Shown here: one piece after another, positions 5,971 through 11,025 of the stretch
Position numbering within the stretch: position 1 is the first letter of the stretch
How the letters are laid out: each line of letters opens with the position of its first letter
NCBI GenBank assembly: GCA_012797095.1
Contig: JAAZPS010000047.1
Span: forward strand, 1 to 11,025
Origin: Bacillota bacterium
Lineage (GTDB): Bacteria > Bacillota > Dethiobacteria > DTU022
DNA: 11,025 nucleotides
Direction of reading: 5' to 3'
The notes under the pieces: generated by a model
What the model was told of the DNA's origin: nothing
What the model saw: the letters and a program-made list of their open reading frames with translations, nothing else
Database searches by the model: none
Position numbers and translations under genes: made by a program

Positions 5971-7362
5971 TTATGGCAGAAGACCGGTCAGGCGCCACAG
6001 GGGGACGCAGGCAGCCAACCCAATCAATGATATGATCATGTAGGCTCCGGATAATCCGATCATTTGCTTGTGGGAGACCATATTCCCGGCGGCGTAAAAG
6101 CCCGCCAGATAGGTGGAATTCTGGTAAAACATATGAAATACATTTACCGAAACCAGGATCACAAATGCCGTTACAAATGGGTTGATCCCGGCGTTAACCG
6201 CAAAGGGAGTCACGATCACGGTGAATATGGTAAAGGTGGCCGTCATCGATACAATGAAAAAACGAACCAGGTAGATTACAACTGCCCCGACGCCTAGATA
6301 GAGCCAGATATTTGATACCACGGGAATCAGGAAAGGTCCCGCCACCGATCCGATCCACCGATCGATGCCCAGTTCGGAGAATACCGGACCGATATTGATG
6401 ATGCAGCCGATGAAGATCACGGCATCCCAGCTGATTCCGGTTCTGAAATCGCTCCGGCTGATCACTTTCACCCCCATCAGGATGCAGACAGCAAATATCG
6501 CCACAATTGCTGAGTTAATTCCATGCACCTTTTCGGTCATCCAAAGAAGCAAAGACGCCACCAGAACAACACAAACGATCTTTTCTTTTCTGGAGATGGG
6601 CCCCAGGGCAACAAGCTGCTGACTGACATGCTGCGCATCCAGCTGAATATCTCTGGGGGGTCTGTACAGCAGCTGTACAGCCAGATACCCCATCACTGCC
6701 ACGATCAGGGTCCAGGGAAGGACATTGATCGCCCAAAAACTCCAGGTTATCCGGGCCTGCACCGCCGGGGGCAGCAGCCCTTTTATGGTGTAACACATGA
6801 AGGAGGCGCTCAGGAAGGCGGGGCCGGTAACCCCGAATCCCAGAAACATGGCTCCGAAAAGGCCGGCCGCACCCCTGCTGCCGGCCTCGTAGCCCATCTT
6901 TTCGCTGATCCCCCTGGCCAGGGGAGCAGCCACGGCACATTTGGCGGTAACACTGGGGAGCAGCGGCGCGATCAGGTTTCCCGCAACTACCAGAGCTGCA
7001 GTCTGCCCCTTGAAGGTTGCTGGAAACAACTGCATCACCTTCAGCGAGATCCTGTTCAGAAGGCCGCTCCTGGAGACGCCAACCCCAAGGGCCAGGGCTG
7101 CCACGAGCAGAAACCAGATCTCGCTGGAAAATTGGGCAAACGCGATCCCGAAAGGAACTACGCCGGTGCCGGCCCAGGCAGCGCACATCAGCAGGGCGGT
7201 AACATAGTCTGCCAGGACATTACAGATCCAGAACAGCACCGCGCAGAAAAATATGCCCAACCCGGTCATGGCCGCCGGGGTCAGACCGGGAACCGGTTCA
7301 ACAAAGGCCATGAGCAGGGCGATGGCCAGGCCGGCGATCCCACCGATGAGTCGTTTTTTCAC
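5971..7362 (-). CDS. SLC13/DASS-family anion (dicarboxylate or citrate) transporter
   Basis: A 463-residue very hydrophobic protein with about eleven to twelve predicted membrane segments in two similar halves, as in divalent anion:Na+ symporters and exchangers. The first half contains LLPSVTAKCAVAAPLA (135-149), at the place of the S-N-T substrate/sodium hairpin motif. The second half has SMTATFTIFTVIVTPFA (372-388) at the equivalent position. The loop around 235-262 (YRPPRDIQ to SRKEK) is the cytosolic hydrophilic linker between halves. Substrates in the family include succinate, malate, citrate, tartrate and sulfate and cannot be chosen here. The first motif reads SVT rather than SNT, which may mean altered ion coupling. 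The start is GTG at 7360-7362, nine bases after GGAGG. A ~200-bp repeat copy forms its upstream leader. Confidence 0.82.
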   Translation of the reverse strand: MKKRLIGGIAGLAIALLMAFVEPVPGLTPAAMTGLGIFFCAVLFWICNVLADYVTALLMCAAWAGTGVVPFGIAFAQFSSEIWFLLVAALALGVGVSRSGLLNRISLKVMQLFPATFKGQTAALVVAGNLIAPLLPSVTAKCAVAAPLARGISEKMGYEAGSRGAAGLFGAMFLGFGVTGPAFLSASFMCYTIKGLLPPAVQARITWSFWAINVLPWTLIVAVMGYLAVQLLYRPPRDIQLDAQHVSQQLVALGPISRKEKIVCVVLVASLLLWMTEKVHGINSAIVAIFAVCILMGVKVISRSDFRTGISWDAVIFIGCIINIGPVFSELGIDRWIGSVAGPFLIPVVSNIWLYLGVGAVVIYLVRFFIVSMTATFTIFTVIVTPFAVNAGINPFVTAFVILVSVNVFHMFYQNSTYLAGFYAAGNMVSHKQMIGLSGAYMIISLIGLAACVPLWRLTGLLP

Positions 7363-7556
7363 AATTATTTTCCTCCAACAATCAGCTGCCCCGGTTGAAT
7401 CAGTTTCTCCGGTAAACGGAAATTATCGGTGTTCTCTTCTTTACTGGCCGGTAGATACCCTTTTCTCCCCTATTTCCCTTCAACTTTCACACAAAAGAAC
7501 GCCCCCGGAACAACAAACCGGAATAAACAGGGGGGGCAGTTCAATGGTCCCATAAC
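7354..7556 (-). repeat. Leader-like repeat, copy 1 (before the transporter gene)
   Basis: This stretch aligns along its whole length with 7976-8176 in the same orientation, with substitutions and small indels. Long identical blocks include TTCTCTTCTTTACTGGCCGG and AGATACCCTTTTCTCCC (plus strand). On the minus strand it ends at the transporter's ribosome binding site and GTG start. One minus frame reads KGYLPASKEENTDNF and then LIQPGQLIVGGK before TAA, parallel to copy 2. Upstream of this the copy is broken by TGA and a one-base deletion relative to copy 2. It may be a duplicated leader, a decayed small gene or a member of an interspersed repeat family. Confidence 0.75.
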
Positions 7557-7585
7557 GGCTCCTTCACCATTCTGATTACCAGCTA

Positions 7586-7613
7586 AACAATTCAACAATT
7601 CAAGCCTGACCCC
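7586..7613. repeat. Short tandem motif with AACAATTC twice
   Basis: AACAATTC occurs twice in tandem (7586-7593, 7594-7601) and runs into AAGCCTGACCCC. It lies just beyond the stop codon of the TIGR04076 gene. I recall similar strings recurring between genes in other anaerobe genomes, possibly as ends of small mobile repeats, but only one instance is present here and I cannot confirm that. Confidence 0.3.
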
Positions 7614-7619
7614 AAAAGT

Positions 7620-7934
7620 TTACTCCGCATCCTCAGCCAGTGTCTCGATCAAAAAACTCACCGGACGGAAACCATCATTACATGAGATCATCGCTGAACT
7701 CTTATTCTTCATCCAGCCATTGTAAAAATCTTCGCCGCCGTGGGCAAGTACCATTACAAAAGCAGACATGCTGTCCCAGGCACTGTTGCACATTCCTTCA
7801 GGCTTTTCCCACCCGTTGGCAATAAAGATTTGCCCGATCTTCATGCCGCAAGCATGCTCCATGGGATTCTCATATTTATCGATCAGGTCCTGGTAAACCG
7901 TCTGTTTCATCACTGTTATTTTCACTTTTTTCAT
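7620..7934 (-). CDS. TIGR04076 family protein
   Basis: A 104-residue protein matching the TIGR04076 pattern: an N-terminal KKVKITVMK strand, YENPMEHACGMKIGQIF, EKPEGMCNSAWDSM, a central GGEDFYNGWMK segment and a final ISCNDGFRPVSFLIE. The three cysteines C29, C49 and C85 fall at the conserved places and could bind a metal or form a redox site; that is inference. The family is uncharacterised, small and soluble, common in anaerobic bacteria, and often near redox or transport genes. The ATG at 7932-7934 is preceded by GGGAGGGA at good spacing. A 15-codon frame (MKNNLESRQPAVGGN) starting at the end of repeat copy 2 stops one base before this start, so coupled translation is possible. No terminator was found downstream. 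Confidence 0.8.
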   Translation of the reverse strand: MKKVKITVMKQTVYQDLIDKYENPMEHACGMKIGQIFIANGWEKPEGMCNSAWDSMSAFVMVLAHGGEDFYNGWMKNKSSAMISCNDGFRPVSFLIETLAEDAE

Positions 7935-7975
7935 ATCAATTCCCTCCCACAGCTGGCTGCCTGCTTTCCAGATTA

Positions 7976-8176
7976 TTTTTCATGTAGATTTTCCCTCAAC
8001 AATCAGCTGGGCCGATTGAACCAGTTCCCTTAATAAACAAAAATCTGTTCTCTCTTCTTTACTGGCCGGCAGATACCCTTTTCTCCCTCTATCTCCCTTC
8101 AACCTGTCCACAGAAGAACGCTCCCGGGAATAACAAACCGACCGTAGGGACAAACAAGATGCAATGGTCCTGCCGC
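7976..8176 (-). repeat. Leader-like repeat, copy 2 (before the TIGR04076 gene)
   Basis: This is the partner of 7354-7556. On the minus strand it runs from ACCATTG through RSSVDRLKGDRGRKGY and LPASKEERTDFC to QLIVEGKST and stop. That frame is open for 84 codons (7980-8234) but starts with a rare TTG and has no ribosome binding site, so I do not call it a gene. Relative to copy 1 it differs by one three-base indel that keeps frame in the C-terminal part and by one single-base indel further upstream. At its end GTTGAGGGAAAATCTACATG mimics the ribosome binding site and start of the transporter gene. Confidence 0.75.
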
Positions 8177-8331
8177 GGACCTTTTCGTTCGGTAGGGGTT
8201 GGCGGCCCGGGCGGGCATGAAGCACCATCTTCAACCAATGGAGACAACAGGGAAGAAAAGAAGCAATTTTGCGCCTTGCAGGACGCTAAAAGTTAGGCCT
8301 TCAAAAAGGAGAGATGAATCAGTCTGTTTGC
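8177..8331. other. Intergenic stretch, nothing recognised
   Basis: Between repeat copy 2 and the terminator of the receptor operon I see no gene, no clear promoter and no strong repeat. The promoter for the TIGR04076 gene must lie here or in the repeat copy, but no convincing -35/-10 pair was found. Confidence 0.4.
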
Positions 8332-8358
8332 AGAAAAGAAGCCCAGCGCAAGCTGGAC
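8332..8358 (-). terminator. Rho-independent terminator of the blaI-like/M56 operon
   Basis: Read on the minus strand, GTCCAGC-TTGC-GCTGGGC forms a seven-pair stem (one G-T pair) with a four-base loop, followed directly by TTCTTTTCT. It lies about 47 bases after the stop codon of the M56 receptor gene, in the right direction. Confidence 0.7.
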
Positions 8359-8404
8359 GCCTTCGGGCCAATGATTGTTTATAGACGGCCCCCAAAAAAG
8401 ACGG

Positions 8405-10687
8405 CTACCACGATCCCCATTCCTTGAAGGGGATATCACGGGCAGTTGGCACCAGCCTGTCGCCGCTCACCTGGAGCTTTCCGTAATCCACTTTTGGCAC
8501 AAACCGGCCGGCCACAAGGTCCGCGCCATAAAGGTGGACAGTGCGGTCGTCAATTTTAACCAGGGACATGTTCCAGCAGACGCCCTCGGTGATGTTCACG
8601 GGGATCCAGCAGTTGCTGTAGGCCAGTTCGTACACATCATCAGCAGCCTTATATTTGAAGGCCGTCACCACGATGCGATAAATGCCGGAGCCCCAGGCCC
8701 CCAGGGTGATGAGCTCCATCTCGCCGTCGCCGTTGATATCGGCGGTGCGCACCTCCTCGGCAAAGCCAAGACCCAGGAGCGCTCCTGTTTTACCGATGGC
8801 AAAGGCCTCCTGATAACCGGTGCCGTAGACCTCAAAACCCTGCAGCCCCATCTTCTCATAGGCGTCACCCAGGTCTATCTCCCGTACCGCGTGCACCTTC
8901 TTGCCATATCCATCGGCATCGGCCGATTCGAGCGAGTCCAGGTAGCCCTGGATAATGGATGCAGCCTCTTCCGCATGCCGGCGCCCGCTTTCGGCGGGGC
9001 CCCGGTAGCCCGGTGCATAGGACACCTGGAGAGAATTATAGCCCTCCTCCTCGTATGTATGATCCACCAGGTAGACCATATCATTGCCCCTGATCAACAT
9101 ATAGACCATGCTTTCCGGCTCCTGGGGCAGAAGCGCCCAGCCCTCCTCTTCAAGCGACTGGACATACTGATCTAAATCCCTTTTGCTGCACCCGCGGCAG
9201 TCCACCGAGCCGTCGCCGCCGGATTGGAAAAAATCAGTTGCGCCGGGGGGCGCGGGGATAGGCATGGAAATGGTGCTGCTCCATTCATAGAAGGCGGGAT
9301 CTGCATTATAGGCCGGTGAGGGCAGCGCACCGCTGTATTTCTTGATCCTGTAGATGCTCCACATTCCCGCCTTGGAGTGCAGCCGGGCCAGCCATATATC
9401 TTTGTCCAGCAGGAAAAGGCAGTAACTATGGTTGTTGTCGTTTTCACAGAGCCGGTACTCGCAGCAAACCTTAAACCTGGACAGATCCGGCTTCTCCAGA
9501 TCCGGCATAAACAGATCATCAAAACCCTGCTGATCCAGGGGCCGTTTTTCATCCAGGGAGATGGCCACATACTGCCGCTCACCTTCCAGGTTAACGATGG
9601 TCAGCATGCTCCGGGACAGGTTGTAGTACTCCTGCATGCCCTTTTGGGGCATGTAAGAACTGAGCGGGTTCATGTAGATGAGCCTGTCAAAAATATAATT
9701 TCCGCAAAGCGAGTCGGGATCATCGGGATTGATCAGGCCCGGCGCCGGGGCGCAGGCGCTGGTGGAGAGGGCGACAACAGTTGCGCACACGACCACGGCC
9801 GAAAGCAGGCTCACCCAGAGGGAAGGCTTTCTGAAACGAAGCACATTTTTTACCCGCGACTTCACTCCCGTTTCACCAAAGGCCAGGGGGCCGAGCAGAC
9901 CGCTGTTCCTGGCCGATAGAGCGTAGAGCGATCTGCTGTAATCCCGGCGGATATCCGATCCCGCCGCCCCGATCACGCTTTCATCTGCCGACAGCTCCAT
10001 GTCCTGAACGAGCAGGTAAAAGGAAAGCCAGGCCAGAGGGTTGAACCAGTGGGCCACCGCAATGAGAAAGGCAAGTGGTTTGACTAGATGATCGAGGCGT
10101 TTGATATGGATCTGTTCATGATTCAGGATGTAACCCAGCTCCCCGGCCGAAAGGCCAGACGGTATGTAGATTCGGGGCCGCACACAGCCGAGGATGAAAG
10201 GGGTTTTAATGCGGTCTGTCTCGTAAATGTTCTCTTTTACACGGACCGCCCAACCCACGCCCCGCCTGATACGCATATAGCTGAACGCTGCATAGATCAG
10301 CAAGGCAGTGATTCCCGCCAGCCAGATGTAAGCCCCGGCTTCTAAAATAAGCTGCAGCGGGTTGATGCTGTTTTCCGGGGCAACAGGCGGCAGAGCGCTC
10401 TCCATCAGTTCGTTTACCGCGCTGTTGAGAAAAGCCACCCCACTGTGGATAGCCGGGTTTTGGGCATAGACGATATCCTGGGGAACGGTCTGGGGGGCAA
10501 TGGGATTGATGCGCACAGGTATCTCTATGGCCAGGGGGCAGGCGAGACGGAAAAAAACAACGGCCCAGAGCGCGTATGAAAAAACCCTGGGCGCCCGTTT
10601 CAGGAGCAGGCGGACGAGCATCACAGCCAGGGCAACAAAGCTCGCTGCAAGGCTCACATTCAGGAGGGCAATAAACAATCTGCTCAT
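8405..10687 (-). CDS. M56-family (BlaR1/MecR1-like) membrane metalloprotease receptor with an unusual outer domain
   Basis: A 760-residue protein. Residues 1-315 are the BlaR1-type membrane protease: hydrophobic segments near 5-28, 36-52, 112-135, 204-228 and 290-311. The zinc motif HEQIH (190-194) has MELSADE (230-236) supplying the third ligand. RVKNVLRFRKPS (278-289), before the last membrane helix, is the conserved linker where BlaR1 relatives are cleaved. In the family, ligand binding outside activates the protease, which removes the BlaI repressor. The rest (about 312-760) shows no penicillin-binding SxxK/KTG pattern. It has a CRGC pair and, near 648-665, TADINGDGEMELI, an EF-hand-like calcium loop of the FG-GAP/VCBS kind. 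The ATG overlaps the repressor's stop as ATGA, so translation is coupled. The ligand is unknown; no beta-lactamase gene is in the window. Confidence 0.88.
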   Translation of the reverse strand: MSRLFIALLNVSLAASFVALAVMLVRLLLKRAPRVFSYALWAVVFFRLACPLAIEIPVRINPIAPQTVPQDIVYAQNPAIHSGVAFLNSAVNELMESALPPVAPENSINPLQLILEAGAYIWLAGITALLIYAAFSYMRIRRGVGWAVRVKENIYETDRIKTPFILGCVRPRIYIPSGLSAGELGYILNHEQIHIKRLDHLVKPLAFLIAVAHWFNPLAWLSFYLLVQDMELSADESVIGAAGSDIRRDYSRSLYALSARNSGLLGPLAFGETGVKSRVKNVLRFRKPSLWVSLLSAVVVCATVVALSTSACAPAPGLINPDDPDSLCGNYIFDRLIYMNPLSSYMPQKGMQEYYNLSRSMLTIVNLEGERQYVAISLDEKRPLDQQGFDDLFMPDLEKPDLSRFKVCCEYRLCENDNNHSYCLFLLDKDIWLARLHSKAGMWSIYRIKKYSGALPSPAYNADPAFYEWSSTISMPIPAPPGATDFFQSGGDGSVDCRGCSKRDLDQYVQSLEEEGWALLPQEPESMVYMLIRGNDMVYLVDHTYEEEGYNSLQVSYAPGYRGPAESGRRHAEEAASIIQGYLDSLESADADGYGKKVHAVREIDLGDAYEKMGLQGFEVYGTGYQEAFAIGKTGALLGLGFAEEVRTADINGDGEMELITLGAWGSGIYRIVVTAFKYKAADDVYELAYSNCWIPVNITEGVCWNMSLVKIDDRTVHLYGADLVAGRFVPKVDYGKLQVSGDRLVPTARDIPFKEWGSW

Positions 10688-11025
10688 CTGCTCGCCTCCT
10701 CGATCATGGCCACAATTTCTGCCGCCTCTTCTTTGGACAGCTTCTTGTCGCTAAGAAATGCGGTGATGAACAAGGGCAGCGACCCGTCAAAGGCCTTTTC
10801 CAGAACAGCCTCGCTCTCGTACTTCTGCACCTCTTCCCGCTTCGTCAAGGCAGTGACAACGGCGCTTTCATTTTTCACAATGCCCCGCTCGGAGAGGCGC
10901 TTGATCATGGAGTAGGTCGTGGACTTCTTCCACCCCACCTCTTCCAGACAGAGTTTGACCAGTTCCGTAGAATTGATGGGCTCATGCTCCCAGACCAGGT
11001 TCATAAAGCGGTATTCGGCATCAAA
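10684..11025 (-). CDS. BlaI/MecI-family transcriptional repressor (5' end outside window)
   Basis: The visible 113 residues begin FDAEYRFMNLVWEHEPINS and run to the stop at 10684-10686. The first residues match the usual D-A-E-x-x-x-M-x-x-L/V-W start of BlaI proteins, so only about 5-10 residues are missing. NSTELVKLC and STTYSMIKRLSERGIVKNE form the winged helix-turn-helix that binds operator DNA, and the C-terminal 45 residues form the dimer domain. The family blocks transcription of its own operon until the cognate M56 protease cleaves it. The stop codon overlaps the receptor start by four bases (ATGA), marking a classic two-gene signalling unit. An in-frame ATG at 11004 would truncate the first helix and is unlikely to be the true start. 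The operator and promoter lie beyond the window. Confidence 0.9.
   Translation of the reverse strand, partial: FDAEYRFMNLVWEHEPINSTELVKLCLEEVGWKKSTTYSMIKRLSERGIVKNESAVVTALTKREEVQKYESEAVLEKAFDGSLPLFITAFLSDKKLSKEEAAEIVAMIEEASR

Noticed and set aside
6515..7398. Long open frames on both strands inside the transporter gene
   Set aside because: Their products are rich in Arg, Gly, Pro and Gln with no fold signal, while the transporter frame has clear membrane segments and family motifs; these are shadow frames.
7980..8234. An 84-codon minus-strand gene covering repeat copy 2
   Set aside because: It has a TTG start without a ribosome binding site and no recognised family. The shared peptide with copy 1 is reported as a finding instead.
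8314..8427. A 37-codon plus-strand frame starting MNQSVCRKEAQRKLD after AAGGAG
   Set aside because: It overlaps the terminator hairpin and the 3' end of the M56 gene on the other strand, its ribosome binding site is only about three bases from the ATG, and no family is recognised.

Overview
All supported protein genes in this window lie on the minus strand, so transcription runs from high to low coordinates. The gene set suggests an anaerobic, Clostridia-like member of the Bacillota: a BlaI/MecI repressor with an M56 BlaR1-like receptor, strong GGAGG-type ribosome binding sites, GTG and TTG starts, a TIGR04076 protein, a flavodoxin and a nitroreductase. The base composition looks intermediate. 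This is an inference from gene content; no rRNA or other taxonomic marker is present.

Layout from the right edge: (1) 8332-11025 is a two-gene signalling operon, a BlaI-type repressor (5' end outside the window) overlapping by ATGA a 760-residue M56 metalloprotease receptor with a large outer domain unlike a penicillin-binding domain, closed by a hairpin terminator. (2) 7354-8176 holds a small TIGR04076 protein and two diverged copies of a ~200-bp sequence. One copy sits just upstream of the TIGR04076 gene and the other just upstream of an SLC13/DASS-type transporter gene. (3) 5301-7362 holds the transporter, a tiny membrane-peptide reading frame interrupted by TGA, and a small GNAT acetyltransferase. 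(4) 4881-5300 has no recognisable gene. (5) 733-4880 runs TypA/BipA GTPase, a DUF5131 (Gp37/Gp68-like) cysteine-motif protein, an FMN nitroreductase and a flavodoxin. The last three are close enough to be cotranscribed, and the nitroreductase plus flavodoxin suggest a flavin redox pair. (6) 157-668 is a type II toxin-antitoxin locus: an intact ribbon-helix-helix antitoxin with a palindromic operator, followed by a RelE/ParE toxin broken by two compensating homopolymer frameshifts and an in-frame stop.

I found no complete new system. The points most worth a second look are the antitoxin orphaned by toxin decay, the duplicated leader-like repeat with residual coding signal, the TGA-split micro-ORF, and the BlaR1-like receptor whose sensor domain carries an EF-hand-like DxNxDG loop. 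No tRNA, rRNA, CRISPR array or intact transposase was seen.
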